Assembly (NCBI GenBank): GCA_016938875.1
Contig: JAFGTV010000053.1
Location: 221,990-285,989 of the forward strand
Source of the DNA: Paracoccaceae bacterium
GTDB lineage: Bacteria; Pseudomonadota; Alphaproteobacteria; Rhodobacterales; Rhodobacteraceae
Direction of reading: 5' to 3'
Length of the DNA: 64,000 bases
Shown here: piece after piece, positions 36,124 to 45,334 of the stretch
Layout: every line of letters begins with the position of its first letter
Numbering within the stretch: the first letter of the stretch is position 1
Program-made: the position numbers and the translations under genes
Notes under the pieces: model-generated
Databases searched by the model: none
What the model was told of the DNA's origin: nothing
What the model saw: the letters and a program-made list of their open reading frames with translations, nothing else

Positions 36124-36921
36124 ATGGGCGAACCGCTGATCCAGATAAAGGGCGTGACCCACGCCTATCAGACCGCCGCAGGCCCGTTGCCGGTGCTGCG
36201 CGATCTGAACCTTTCGGTGCCCGAGGGCGAATTTTGCGCCGTCGTCGGCCCCTCGGGCTGTGGCAAGTCCACGCTGACCCGCCTGATCGCGGGCCTGATG
36301 AAGCCCGACACCGGCGAGGTCTGGTTGCATGGCGAGCGGGTGACCAGCCCGCGCAAGACGGTGGGCATGGCGTTTCAGAACCCGGTCTTGCTGGAATGGC
36401 GGTCGATCCTGGACAACGTCATCCTGCCGCTGGAAATCGTGGCCCCCGGCATGTCGCGCCGTGACCGTGTCGCCCGGGCCGAGGAATTGCTGTCGCTGGT
36501 CGGTCTGGTCGGGTTCGAGGACAAGCGCCCGTCAGAATTGTCGGGGGGGATGCGTCAGCGCGCCTCGCTGTGCCGGTCCATCGTGCACAAGCCCGACGTG
36601 CTGATCATGGACGAACCGTTCGGCGCGCTGGATGCCTTTACCCGCGAGGATCTTTGGCAGACGATGCACGACCTGCGGATGAACGAACCCTTTACCGCGC
36701 TGCTGATCACCCATGACCTGCGCGAAAGCGTGTTCCTGGCCGATGAGGTCGTGGTGCTGTCGGGCCGTCCGGCTACCGCGCAACATGTGCTAAAGGTGGG
36801 CCTGCCGCAGGATCGCACGCTGGATGTGCTGTATGAGCCGCGCGCGGTCGACATGCTGCATGTGCTGCGCGACCAGATCCAGATCGCCCAGGGCCGCACG
36901 CCCGGAAAGGACGCCGCATGA
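36124..36921 (+). CDS. ABC transporter ATP-binding protein (SsuB/TauB-type)
   Basis: 265-residue ATPase: Walker A GPSGCGKST near 42-50, Q-loop AFQNPVLLEW, signature LSGGMRQR, Walker B LIMDEPFGALD and switch HD (THDLRES). The pattern EPFGALDAFTR is characteristic of nitrate/sulfonate/taurine-type importers. Lies 131 bases after the binding protein gene and overlaps the permease by four bases (ATGA). Confidence 0.93.
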   Translation: MGEPLIQIKGVTHAYQTAAGPLPVLRDLNLSVPEGEFCAVVGPSGCGKSTLTRLIAGLMKPDTGEVWLHGERVTSPRKTVGMAFQNPVLLEWRSILDNVILPLEIVAPGMSRRDRVARAEELLSLVGLVGFEDKRPSELSGGMRQRASLCRSIVHKPDVLIMDEPFGALDAFTREDLWQTMHDLRMNEPFTALLITHDLRESVFLADEVVVLSGRPATAQHVLKVGLPQDRTLDVLYEPRAVDMLHVLRDQIQIAQGRTPGKDAA

Positions 36922-37682
36922 TGGTGCTGCGCAAGATCGCGGTGCCCGTCATCGCCATGATCGTGTTCCTGGCGGGGTGGGAGGCATTGGTCTGGGTCAA
37001 CGGCTGGCCCAATTACAAGATGGCCTCGCCCTCGGACCTGTGGCCGGCGTTCTGGAAATACCGCTGGCTGTTTCTGGAATACGGCTGGCAGACACTGTGG
37101 CGCACGGTGGCGGGGTTGATGCTGGCGGTGGTTTTTGGCGTGGCGCTGGGAATGGTCATGGGCTTTTCGCGGACCATGCGTGATGCGCTTTATCCGTTGC
37201 TGGTGGGGTTCAACGCGATCCCCAAGGCGACCGTGGTGCCGATCATCGCGCTGATGTTCGTGGGGCATCACGACATGAACACGATCCTGATCGCCTTCAT
37301 GATTTCGTTCTTTCCGATCGCCGTGTCGGTGTCGATCGGGCTGAGCACGCTGGAACCCGAATACCGCGATATCCTGCGCTCGCTCGGGGCGTCCAAGCTG
37401 ACGATCTTTCGCAAGATCGCACTGCCCAAAACGCTGCCGGAGTTTTTTGGCGCGCTAAAGGTGTCGGTGACGCTGGCCTTTATCGGCACCAACCTGATGG
37501 AGATCGTGGAACCCCACGGCAAGGGTCTGGGCCATCTGTTCGACAGCGGCAAGATCAGTGCCGATTACCCGCTGATGTTCGCGGTTCTGATCGCGCTGGC
37601 CTTCCTGGGGATCGTGCTGTTTTACATCGTTGTCGCGCTGGAACGTATCTTTGCCGGCTGGGCCGAGCGCGAGCACAGCTGA
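36918..37682 (+). CDS. ABC transporter permease (SsuC/TauC-type)
   Basis: 254-residue inner-membrane protein with six likely helices; the ATPase-contact EAA loop is at DILRSLGASKLTIFRKIALPKTLPEF. Belongs to the nitrate/sulfonate/taurine permease group. Start overlaps the ATPase stop; a second ATG one codon later is possible. Followed at once by a GC-rich hairpin. Confidence 0.93.
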   Translation: MMVLRKIAVPVIAMIVFLAGWEALVWVNGWPNYKMASPSDLWPAFWKYRWLFLEYGWQTLWRTVAGLMLAVVFGVALGMVMGFSRTMRDALYPLLVGFNAIPKATVVPIIALMFVGHHDMNTILIAFMISFFPIAVSVSIGLSTLEPEYRDILRSLGASKLTIFRKIALPKTLPEFFGALKVSVTLAFIGTNLMEIVEPHGKGLGHLFDSGKISADYPLMFAVLIALAFLGIVLFYIVVALERIFAGWAEREHS

Positions 37683-37684
37683 AA

Positions 37685-37706
37685 CGGGGCGCCCAAAGGC
37701 GCCCCG
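37685..37706. terminator. Hairpin between ABC permease and peroxiredoxin genes
   Basis: 9-base perfect arms CGGGGCGCC / GGCGCCCCG with a 4-base loop, 2 bases after the permease stop and 7 bases before the convergent peroxiredoxin stop. No T-run. Confidence 0.6.
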
Positions 37707-37712
37707 ATCCGG

Positions 37713-38363
37713 TTACAGATGACGGGTCGAGAAATACCAATCCACCGTATCGAACCCTTCGCCCGCGCGGGCCTGCGCGGCCTTGGCCGTGGCGGGGGTG
37801 GGCACGATCACCGCGTCGCCGGGTTTCCAGTTTTCGGGCATGGCGCATTTGTGCTGATCGGCGTTTTGCAGCGCGACCACCAGGCGGTGGATCTCATCCA
37901 CGGATCGGCCTGCGACCATCGGGTAATAGACCATGGCGCGCAGCACGCCCTGGGGGTCGATGATGAACGTGGCGCGCACCGCCGAGGTGTCCGAGGCGCC
38001 GGGCTGGATCATGCCATAGGCATTCGCCACCTTCATATCCAGGTCCGCGATGATCGGGAACGGGATCTCGACGCCGAACTTTTCCTTGATGTTCAGCATC
38101 CAGGCGATGTGGCTGTAGTGGCTGTCGATCGACAGGCCCAGCAACTCGACGCCCAGGGCCTCGAACTCGGGCGCTTTGTGCGCAAAGGCGATGAATTCAG
38201 TGGTGCATACGGGCGTGAAATCGGCCGGGTGCGAAAACAGGACCAGCCATTTGCCCTGATAGTCGGCCAGCGTTTTCTGCCCGTCGGTGGTCAGGGCGTT
38301 GAAATCGGGGGCGGGGCGGTTCAGTTGCGGGCCAATGGCGGCAATCGGGGTCATGTCGGTCAT
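37713..38363 (-). CDS. Peroxiredoxin (Prx6 type)
   Basis: 216-residue thiol peroxidase. The peroxidatic cysteine is C53 in FTPVCTTE; the C-terminal extension with MVAGRSVDEIHRLV and KCAMPENWKPGD marks the Prx6 subfamily, and the later cysteine (in HKCAMP) is where archaeal-type Prx6 enzymes keep a resolving residue. Reduces peroxides. Divergent from oxyR with a 111-base shared regulatory region, so probably OxyR-controlled. The start at 38363 (MTDMTPIAAIG) is preferred over upstream codons in the oxyR shadow. Confidence 0.93.
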   Translation of the reverse strand: MTDMTPIAAIGPQLNRPAPDFNALTTDGQKTLADYQGKWLVLFSHPADFTPVCTTEFIAFAHKAPEFEALGVELLGLSIDSHYSHIAWMLNIKEKFGVEIPFPIIADLDMKVANAYGMIQPGASDTSAVRATFIIDPQGVLRAMVYYPMVAGRSVDEIHRLVVALQNADQHKCAMPENWKPGDAVIVPTPATAKAAQARAGEGFDTVDWYFSTRHL

Positions 38364-38446
38364 GTTTGCTATCCTTGTTGTGGGGCGTTGCCCGGGTGAT
38401 GGGGATGGAATACCCGCTTCACACTGATGGTGGAAACGAATATAAA

Positions 38447-38461
38447 CGATCATATTAATCG
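38447..38461. promoter_or_regulatory. Candidate OxyR/LysR-type operator
   Basis: Dyad CGAT-N7-ATCG in an AT-rich stretch 13 bases before the oxyR start. The 7-base spacing equals that of OxyR half-site pairs and fits the LysR T-N11-A rule. Assignment is inference. Confidence 0.35.
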
Positions 38462-38474
38462 AAAAGGCCAATAT

Positions 38475-39398
38475 ATGATCCTGCCCACCCTGCGTCAGTT
38501 CCGCTTTCTCGTCGCGCTTGCGGACGAGTTGCATTTCGGGCGCGCCGCCGCGGCCTGCAACGTCACCCAATCGACCCTGTCCACCGGTCTGAAAGAGTTG
38601 GAGGGGCTGTTGGGCGTCGCCCTGGCCGAACGCACCAAGCGCAAGGTTCTGATGACCCCGGCGGGCGAAGAGATCGCCGCGCGCGCCCGCAGGATGCTGA
38701 CCGAGGCGCAGGATATCGTCGCCTTGGCCCAGCAATATGGCGGCGGCCTGCGCGGCCCGTTGCGGCTGGGCACGATCCCGACCGTGGGGCCGTTCCTGTT
38801 GCCGCGCCTGTTGCAGCGGCTGCGCCGGGATCATCCTGACCTGCGGCTTTTCCTGCGCGAGGAACTGACCGAAACCCTGATCGAGGGGGTTCGGGCGGGG
38901 CGGCTGGATGCGGCCTTGATCGCGCTGCCCTTCGACATCGGTGATCTGGAGACAGAGACCCTGTTCGCGGATGGCTATCGGTTGGCCACGGCGCGGGGGC
39001 ATCGACTGGCCGGGCGGACGCAGATCACCAGTGCGGACCTGGCGGGCGAAACCCTTTTGCTGTTGGAGCGGGGCCATTGTTTGCAACGTCACGCGCTGTC
39101 GGCCTTTCCCGGCGCGCCGCCCCGGCAGGATGACAGCTTTGCCGCGACCAGCCTGCCCACCCTGGTGTCGATGGTCGAAGAGGGGTTGGGGATCACCCTG
39201 TTGCCGCAACTGGCCATCGACGCGGGGGCCGCGCGGGGCGAGGGGTTGTCGCTTGTGCCGCTGTCGGGGGCGTGTCCGCGTCGGGTGGTGCTGGCCTGGC
39301 GGCCGACCTCGGCGCGGGGGGCGGAATTTCGCCTTTTGGCGGGGCTGCTGCGCGAAGAACGGGCGGTTCTGGCACGGTCTTGCGAATCCGTGGCGTGA
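38475..39398 (+). CDS. oxyR: LysR-type peroxide regulator OxyR (second redox cysteine absent)
   Basis: 307 residues: N-terminal LysR helix-turn-helix (about 5-62, with FGRAAAACNVTQSTLSTGLKELE) and the ligand-type domain. The redox segment reads LLLLERGHCLQRHALSAF: C202 corresponds to the peroxidatic Cys199 of E. coli OxyR, but the residue at the Cys208 position is F211. The rest (DDSFAATSLPTLVSMVEEGLGITLLP) is ordinary OxyR. Start at 38475 (MILPTLRQFRFL). Divergent from the peroxiredoxin gene. Other cysteines (HTH, near 285 and the tail) are not in the right place to pair. Confidence 0.92.
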   Translation: MILPTLRQFRFLVALADELHFGRAAAACNVTQSTLSTGLKELEGLLGVALAERTKRKVLMTPAGEEIAARARRMLTEAQDIVALAQQYGGGLRGPLRLGTIPTVGPFLLPRLLQRLRRDHPDLRLFLREELTETLIEGVRAGRLDAALIALPFDIGDLETETLFADGYRLATARGHRLAGRTQITSADLAGETLLLLERGHCLQRHALSAFPGAPPRQDDSFAATSLPTLVSMVEEGLGITLLPQLAIDAGAARGEGLSLVPLSGACPRRVVLAWRPTSARGAEFRLLAGLLREERAVLARSCESVA

Positions 39399-39408
39399 TC
39401 CTTATGTA
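39380..39408 (+). promoter_or_regulatory. Promoter of the SRP RNA gene
   Basis: TTGCGA (-35), 17 bases, TATGTA (-10). The -35 box lies inside the last codons of oxyR. Expected start falls at about 39413-39415, the predicted 5' end of the RNA. Confidence 0.6.
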
Positions 39409-39412
39409 TCGG

Positions 39413-39512
39413 GGCGAGAGGTTGGCGCGGGCGAGCGCCTCGCCAACCCGGTCAGATCCGGAAGGAAGCAGCCGTAACGAGTCCCGTTCGGGTCGCTGTC
39501 CAGCCTCTCACC
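39413..39512 (+). ncRNA. ffs: Signal recognition particle RNA, small bacterial type (4.5S)
   Basis: About 100 bases. The conserved tip GGTCAGATCCGGAAGGAAGCAG (39450 onward) with its asymmetric loop and the GNAR-type apical part is present, the 5' GGCGAGAGGTTGG pairs with the 3' CCAGCCTCTCACC. Binds Ffh for co-translational membrane targeting. Its location just ahead of dnaX-ybaB-recR recurs in related genomes. Small open frames across it are not genes. Confidence 0.93.
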
Positions 39513-39585
39513 TTTCCCCCTTCATGCCGTCGCTATAGGCAGCGCGCCGCCCACCCCCTATGCTGCGCGCAAAAGGGAGGACATC

Positions 39586-40500
39586 ATGCGTATCTTGCCG
39601 GCCCTCGGGGCCCTTTTCCTGTCCGCCGTCGCCGCCAGTGCGGCCCCGCAGCTACAGCCGCAGGAAGTCACGCCCGGCGTTTATGCGCTGGTCGGGCCGA
39701 CGACCCAGCGCGATCCTGAAAATCTGGGCAACAACGCCACCTTTGGGCTGATCGTGACGACTGCGGGCGCCGTGCTGATCGACGCGGGCGCCACCCGCCG
39801 GGGGGCCGAGCAGTTGGATGCCGCGATTCGCGCGCTGACCGATCAGCCGGTGCGCTATGTCATCAACACCGGGGGGCAGGATCACCGCTGGCTGGGCAAT
39901 GCCTATTGGCAGGATCAGGGGGCGGTGGTCATCGCTTCGGCCGATGCGGTGGCCGATCAGCGCGCGCGTGGCTCGATGCAGATGACGGCGCTGTCGCAAC
40001 TGGTGGGGGACGGGCTGGCGGGGACGGTGCCGGCCTATGCCGATGTCACCTTTGCCGACGCCTATGAGCTGACCCTTGGCGGTACGGTCATCGAGATCGC
40101 CCATCCCGGCCCCGCCCACACCCCCGGCGACAGCTTTGTGTGGCTGCCCGACACCCGCACGGTCTTTACCGGCGATATTGTTTATGTCGGGCGGATCCTG
40201 GGGGTTATGGACCATTCCTCTTCCGCCGGGTGGGTGGACAGTTTTCAGGCCATGGCGGCGCTGAATCCCGAACATCTGGTGCCCGGCCATGGTCCGGTGA
40301 CCGATCTGGCGACGGCCACCCGCGATACGCTGGACTACCTGATCAACCTGCGCGCGCGGATCGCGGAACATATTGCGGCGGGCGGCGATATCATCGGCGC
40401 GGTCGAGGTGGACCAGTCGGCCTTTGCCGACCTGGATAATTTCGACACGCTGGCCCGGCGCAATGCCCAAGAGGTGTTCAGCCAGATGGAATGGGAATGA
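39586..40500 (+). CDS. Secreted metallo-beta-lactamase-fold protein with degenerate metal motif
   Basis: 304 residues with a Sec signal (about 1-19). The MBL fold is recognisable from LIVTTAGAVLIDAG, AHPGPAHTPGDSFVWLP, TGDIVY and LVPGHGP. The signature THxHxDH is replaced by T95-GGQ-DH: both leading histidines are missing and the segment is one residue shorter, while D99-H100 and the later histidines remain. It may bind one metal or none. Resembles the SoxH/quinoprotein-associated branch of the fold; substrate unknown. Monocistronic between ffs and dnaX. Confidence 0.85.
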   Translation: MRILPALGALFLSAVAASAAPQLQPQEVTPGVYALVGPTTQRDPENLGNNATFGLIVTTAGAVLIDAGATRRGAEQLDAAIRALTDQPVRYVINTGGQDHRWLGNAYWQDQGAVVIASADAVADQRARGSMQMTALSQLVGDGLAGTVPAYADVTFADAYELTLGGTVIEIAHPGPAHTPGDSFVWLPDTRTVFTGDIVYVGRILGVMDHSSSAGWVDSFQAMAALNPEHLVPGHGPVTDLATATRDTLDYLINLRARIAEHIAAGGDIIGAVEVDQSAFADLDNFDTLARRNAQEVFSQMEWE

Positions 40501-40569
40501 CCCGCCCCGCTGGACGCCACCCCGACCAGCGCCTACCCTGACGCCGCGCCCGCGAATCCGAGAGGCCCC

Positions 40570-42321
40570 ATGTCCGACACCCCCGGCACCGCCTATCAGG
40601 TGCTTGCCCGTAAATACCGCCCCGCGACCTTTGCCGATCTGATCGGCCAAGAGGCGATGGTGCGCACGCTGCGCAACGCGTTTGCGGCGGACCGTATCGC
40701 GCAGGCCTTTATCATGACGGGGATCCGGGGGACCGGCAAAACCGCCACCGCGCGGATCATCGCCAAGGGGATGAACTGCATCGGCCCGGACGGGCAGGGC
40801 GGGCCGACCACCGATCCCTGCGGCGTGTGCGAACATTGCGTCGCCATCGCCGAGGGCCGCCATGTCGACGTGATGGAAATGGACGCCGCCAGCCGCACCG
40901 GCGTCGGCGACATTCGGGAAATCATCGACAGCGTGGCCTATCGCGCGGCCAGCGCGCGCTACAAGATCTACATCATCGACGAGGTTCACATGCTGTCGAC
41001 AAGCGCGTTCAACGCGCTGTTGAAGACGCTGGAAGAACCCCCCGCCCACGTGAAGTTCATCTTTGCCACGACGGAAATCCGCAAGGTGCCGGTGACGGTG
41101 CTGTCGCGCTGTCAGCGCTTCGATTTGCGCCGGATCGAGCCCGAGGTGATGATCGCCCATCTGCAAAAGATCGCCGCGCTGGAAAACGCCGCCATCGCCG
41201 AGGATGCGCTGGGCCTGATCACCCGCGCCGCCGAGGGGTCCGTGCGTGACGCGATGAGCCTGCTGGACCAGGCGATTTCCCAGGGCGCGGGCGAAACCAC
41301 CGCCGATCAGGTGCGCGCCATGCTGGGGCTGGCGGACCGGGGCCGGGTGCTGGACCTGTTCGACCTGATCATGGCGGGTGACGCGGCCGGTGCGCTGGGC
41401 GAGTTGGCGGGGCAATATGCCGACGGGGCCGACCCGCTGGCGGTGCTGCGCGACCTGGCCGAGATCACCCATTGGCTGAGCGTGATCCAGATCACCCCCG
41501 ACGCCGCCGAGGATCCCACCGTCGGCCCGGACGAACGCGCGCGCGGCGCCGACATGGCCGGGCGTCTGCCGATGCGGGCGCTGACGCGCAGTTGGCAGAT
41601 GCTGCTGAAAGCCCTGGAAGAGGTGGCGATGGCCCCCAACGCCATGATGGCCGCCGAGATGGCGATCATTAGGCTGACTCACGTCTCGACCCTGCCTTCG
41701 CCGGAGGAACTGGTAAGAAAGCTGCAAGACGCCCCGCCGCGCCCCGCGGCCCCCAGAGGCCCCGGCCTGGGGGGGGGCTCGGGGTCCGGCGTCCAGGCCA
41801 CGGCGCGTCCGGTGCAGACCCGGGCGCCCTCGGGTGGTGGTGGCGGTGCGGCCACCGCCCTGGCCCGTGCGCCCGAGGCATCGCTGGCCTCCTATGCCAG
41901 CTTTGGCCAGGTGGTCGAACTGATCCGCGCCAACCGCGATGTGAAACTGCTGGTCGAGGTGGAAACCACCCTGCGGCTGGTCAGCTATTCCCCCGGCCGG
42001 ATCGAGTTCGAGCCGACGGCGGACGCGCCGCGCGATCTGGCCGCCCGCCTGGGTGAGCGGCTTCAGGCCTGGACCGGCGCGCGCTGGGGGGTGTCGGTTA
42101 CCGGCACCGGCGGCGGGCGCACCATCGCCGAAGAGCGCGACGCCGATTTCCTGGCGCTGGAGGCGCAGGCGAAAGAGCATCCGATGCTGCGTGCCGTTTT
42201 TGCCGCCTTCCCCCAGGCGAAGATCACCGACATAAGAACGCCCCAGGATCTGATCGCGCAGGCCGCCGCAGAGGCGCTGCCCGAGGTCGAGGATGAATGG
42301 GATCCGTTCGAGGATAACTGA
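40570..42321 (+). CDS. dnaX: DNA polymerase III subunit gamma/tau
   Basis: 583-residue clamp-loader ATPase. Walker A GIRGTGKT at 51-58, the zinc module (four cysteines ending CGVCEHC), DEVHMLS Walker B, SRC sensor, and domain III to about 365; a Pro/Gly/Ala linker then leads to the tau-specific C-terminal part. A run of nine G in the linker (41769-41777) could give a shorter gamma-like form by slippage. Followed 16 bases on by ybaB and then recR, the usual order. Confidence 0.96.
   Translation: MSDTPGTAYQVLARKYRPATFADLIGQEAMVRTLRNAFAADRIAQAFIMTGIRGTGKTATARIIAKGMNCIGPDGQGGPTTDPCGVCEHCVAIAEGRHVDVMEMDAASRTGVGDIREIIDSVAYRAASARYKIYIIDEVHMLSTSAFNALLKTLEEPPAHVKFIFATTEIRKVPVTVLSRCQRFDLRRIEPEVMIAHLQKIAALENAAIAEDALGLITRAAEGSVRDAMSLLDQAISQGAGETTADQVRAMLGLADRGRVLDLFDLIMAGDAAGALGELAGQYADGADPLAVLRDLAEITHWLSVIQITPDAAEDPTVGPDERARGADMAGRLPMRALTRSWQMLLKALEEVAMAPNAMMAAEMAIIRLTHVSTLPSPEELVRKLQDAPPRPAAPRGPGLGGGSGSGVQATARPVQTRAPSGGGGGAATALARAPEASLASYASFGQVVELIRANRDVKLLVEVETTLRLVSYSPGRIEFEPTADAPRDLAARLGERLQAWTGARWGVSVTGTGGGRTIAEERDADFLALEAQAKEHPMLRAVFAAFPQAKITDIRTPQDLIAQAAAEALPEVEDEWDPFEDN
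41769..41777 (+). other. G9 slippery run in dnaX linker
   Basis: Nine consecutive G at codons 400-403 of dnaX. Loss of one G leads to TGA at 41921-41923 (450-residue product); gain of one leads to TGA at 42054-42056 (495 residues). Confidence 0.5.
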
Positions 42322-42337
42322 GCAACAGGAGACAAGC

Positions 42338-42682
42338 ATGCTTAAGGGATTGGGTGGCCTTGGCGATATGGCCAAGATGATGAAGGCCGCACAGGAAATG
42401 CAGGGCAAGATGGCCCAGCTGCAAGAGGATCTGGCCAATGCGCTGGTCATCGGTGAAAGCGGCGCGGGGCTGGTCAAGGCCACGGCGACGGCCAAGGGCA
42501 CGCTGACCGCGCTGGAGATCGACCCGTCGATCTTTAACGCCGAGGAAAAAGAGGTGGTCGAGGATCTGATCCTGGCCGCGATCAAGGACGCCCAGGAAAA
42601 GGCGATGGAAAAGACCAAGGAAGAAACCCGCAAGCTGACCGAATCGATGGGTCTGCCCGCGGGCATGGACCTGCCGGTCTGA
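42338..42682 (+). CDS. YbaB/EbfC family nucleoid-associated protein
   Basis: 114-residue DNA-binding protein of the YbaB family: [32 protein letters not shown] start, central beta-sheet with [20 protein letters not shown]-terminal helix. Between dnaX and recR as in most bacteria. ATG at 42338 has AGGAG upstream; an earlier in-frame start lies in dnaX. Confidence 0.95.
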   Translation: MLKGLGGLGDMAKMMKAAQEMQGKMAQLQEDLANALVIGESGAGLVKATATAKGTLTALEIDPSIFNAEEKEVVEDLILAAIKDAQEKAMEKTKEETRKLTESMGLPAGMDLPV

Positions 42683-42686
42683 CACC

Positions 42687-43286
42687 ATGGCCAACCGGCC
42701 CCGCGAGATCGACACGCTGATCGACATGATGGCACGGCTGCCGGGGCTGGGGCCCCGGTCGGCCCGCCGCGCGGTGCTGCACCTGGTCAAGAAGCGCGCG
42801 GTGCTGCTGTTGCCGCTGGCCGAGGCGATGCAGCGTGTCGCGGCCACGGTGCGTGAATGCCCCCGCTGCGGCAATATCGCGACCGCCGAGATCTGCGAGA
42901 TTTGCGCCGATCCCGACCGCGCCACCGGCGAGCTGTGCGTGGTCGAGGACGTGTCCGATCTGTGGGCGATGGAGCGCGGCGGGGCCTTCAAGGGGCGCTA
43001 TCACGTTCTGGGCGGCACCCTGTCGGCGCTGGATTCCATCGGCCCCGAAGAGCTGCGCATTCCCGACCTGAGTGCGCGGGTCAGGGAAGAGGGGATCACC
43101 GAGGTGATCCTGGCGCTGAACGCGACGGTCGATGGCCAGACCACGGCCCATTACATCGCTGACGAACTGTCCGGGACAGGGGTGCGGCTGACCTCTCTGG
43201 CGCAGGGCGTGCCGATCGGCGGCGAATTGGATTATCTTGACGACGGCACGATCAGCGCCGCGCTGAAGGCCCGCAAGGGGTTCTAG
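42687..43286 (+). CDS. recR: Recombination protein RecR
   Basis: 199 residues: N-terminal helix-hairpin-helix ([22 protein letters not shown]), four-cysteine zinc finger (CPRCG...CEIC), Toprim domain with [13 protein letters not shown] and the C-terminal Walker-like segment. Loads RecA at gaps with RecFO. Starts 4 bases after ybaB. Confidence 0.97.
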   Translation: MANRPREIDTLIDMMARLPGLGPRSARRAVLHLVKKRAVLLLPLAEAMQRVAATVRECPRCGNIATAEICEICADPDRATGELCVVEDVSDLWAMERGGAFKGRYHVLGGTLSALDSIGPEELRIPDLSARVREEGITEVILALNATVDGQTTAHYIADELSGTGVRLTSLAQGVPIGGELDYLDDGTISAALKARKGF

Positions 43287-43410
43287 GCCGGGTCTGGCGG
43301 GGCGCACACGCGCCGCTCACGCAATCTCAACTTGAACAGGCGGTAACGCGGCCCTTAGCTTGGGCCAGGGTCCGCCCCAGATGGTCCGGTCCAACAGATG
43401 GAGTCCGCCG

Positions 43411-45315
43411 ATGCCCACCCCCCGTCCGGCCCGCGTGGCCGTCGCCCATGCCCCCGTCAACCTGCGCGTGTTGCTGACCGCCTGGGCGGTTCTGCTGGCC
43501 CTGGTGCTGGGCGTTGCCCAGGCCCGGGCGCAAGAGGGGGTGAGCGTGTCGCACGGCATCTCGACCTTTGGCGCGCTGAAATACCCCGCCGATTTCACCC
43601 ATCTGGACTATGTGAACCCCGACGCGCCCAAGGGCGGCGAGATTTCAATCTGGGCGTTCGGGTCGTTCGATTCGATGAACCCCTACACCACCAAGGGGCG
43701 GGCCGGGGGGCTGGCCTCGGTCTTTTTTGAATCGCTGCTGGCGGGCACCGCGGATGAGATCGGCGCCGCCTATGGTCTGCTGGCCGAAAGCATCGAGTAT
43801 CCCGCCGATCGGTCCTGGGTGATCTTTACCCTGCGTCCCGAGGCGCGGTTTTCCGACGGCACCCCGGTAACCGCCCAGGACGTGGTGTTTTCCCACGATC
43901 TGTTCCGCGACAAGGGCCTGCCCAGTTTCCGCGCCGTGCTGCGCCAGCAGGTCGAGCGGGCCGAGGCGCTGGATGATCGCCGGGTCAAGTTCACCTTTGT
44001 GCCCGGCGTGCCGACACGCGACCTGCCGCAGTTGGTGGGCGGCTTGCCGGTTTTTTCCAAGGCCTATTACGACGCCCAGGGCCGCGATTTCGAGGAAAGC
44101 ACCCTGGAGCCGCTGGTGGGCTCTGGCCCCTATGTGCTGGAGCGGATCGACGTGGGCCAGACCATCGTCTATGCGCGCGATCCCGACTATTGGGGGGCCG
44201 ATCTGCCGATCAATGTCGGGCGTAACAACTTCGACCGTATCCGGGTGGAATATTACGCCGATTACAACGCCGCCTTTGAGGGGTTCAAGGGCGGCAGCTA
44301 TACCTTTCGCAACGAGGCCTCGTCGAAAATCTGGGCCACGGGATACGACTTTCCGGCGATCGACAACGGTTGGGTGATCAAGACCGACCTGCCCGATGGC
44401 AACATGGCGACGGGGCAAAGCTTTGTCTTCAACCTGCGCCGCCCGCAGTTCCAGGATCCCCGCGTGCGCGAGGCGATCGGGCTGATGTTCAATTTCGAGT
44501 GGTCCAACGAGACGCTGTTCTACGGCATCTACGAGCGGATCAATTCGTTCTGGGAAAACAGTTATCTGGCCGCCGAGGGCACGCCGGACGCGGGCGAGGT
44601 GGCGTTGTTGCGTCCGCTGGTGGACGAGGGGCTGTTGCCCGCCGCGATCCTGACCGATCCGGCGGTGATGGCGCCGACCTCTGGCACGCGGCAGATGGAT
44701 CGGGGCAACCTGCGCCGGGCCTCGGCGTTGTTGGACGAGGCTGGGTGGATCGTCGGCGAGGATGGGATCCGCCGCAAGGACGGCCAGACCCTGAAGGTCG
44801 AGTTCCTGAACGACAGCCAGACCTTTGACCGGGTCATCAACCCCTATGTGGAAAACCTGCGCCGGGCGGGGATCGACGCGGTCAACGTGCGTGTCGACAA
44901 TGCCCAGGCCACGAACCGTGAACGCAGCTATGATTTCGATCTGCTCACCGCGCAGTTCCCGATGGATTATGTCCCCGGCTCTGGTCTGCGGCAGTATTTC
45001 GGCTCGGAAACCGCGGACACCTCGGTGTTCAACAAGATGGGGCTGAAAAGCCCTGCGGTGGATCGGCTGATCGCGGATGTTCTGGCCGCGGGCGACGACG
45101 CATCGCTGGTCACCGCGGTCAAGGCGCTGGATCGGGTGCTGCGGGCGCAGCGGTTCTGGGTGCCGCAGTGGTTCAAGGACACCCACACGGTGGCCTATTA
45201 CGACATGTATGAACACCCCGACCCGCTGCCCCCCTATTCCTTGGGAAACCTGGATTTCTGGTGGTATAACGCCGAAAAGGCACAACAGCTCCGCGACGCC
45301 GGGGCGATCCGGTAA
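43411..45315 (+). CDS. yejA: Extracellular solute-binding protein, family 5 (YejA-like)
   Basis: 634-residue periplasmic oligopeptide-binding-type protein with a signal peptide (hydrophobic core about 19-35, cut near ARA-QEG). Mature start [33 protein letters not shown] is typical of Yej[26 protein letters not shown] is the family 5 signature region. Start at 43411 has GGAG 7 bases upstream; 43381 is possible. First gene of a four-gene peptide importer of the Yej (microcin C-type) class. Confidence 0.92.
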   Translation: MPTPRPARVAVAHAPVNLRVLLTAWAVLLALVLGVAQARAQEGVSVSHGISTFGALKYPADFTHLDYVNPDAPKGGEISIWAFGSFDSMNPYTTKGRAGGLASVFFESLLAGTADEIGAAYGLLAESIEYPADRSWVIFTLRPEARFSDGTPVTAQDVVFSHDLFRDKGLPSFRAVLRQQVERAEALDDRRVKFTFVPGVPTRDLPQLVGGLPVFSKAYYDAQGRDFEESTLEPLVGSGPYVLERIDVGQTIVYARDPDYWGADLPINVGRNNFDRIRVEYYADYNAAFEGFKGGSYTFRNEASSKIWATGYDFPAIDNGWVIKTDLPDGNMATGQSFVFNLRRPQFQDPRVREAIGLMFNFEWSNETLFYGIYERINSFWENSYLAAEGTPDAGEVALLRPLVDEGLLPAAILTDPAVMAPTSGTRQMDRGNLRRASALLDEAGWIVGEDGIRRKDGQTLKVEFLNDSQTFDRVINPYVENLRRAGIDAVNVRVDNAQATNRERSYDFDLLTAQFPMDYVPGSGLRQYFGSETADTSVFNKMGLKSPAVDRLIADVLAAGDDASLVTAVKALDRVLRAQRFWVPQWFKDTHTVAYYDMYEHPDPLPPYSLGNLDFWWYNAEKAQQLRDAGAIR

Positions 45316-45334
45316 TACAGGCAGAGAGCACCCC

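Noticed and set aside
39272..39538. Open frame over the oxyR end and the SRP RNA
   Set aside because: Overlaps a well-supported 4.5S RNA gene and the oxyR coding sequence in another frame.
39652..42735. Minus-strand open frame of over 1000 codons across the MBL-fold gene and dnaX
   Set aside because: Same GC-driven artefact; sense strand holds canonical dnaX.
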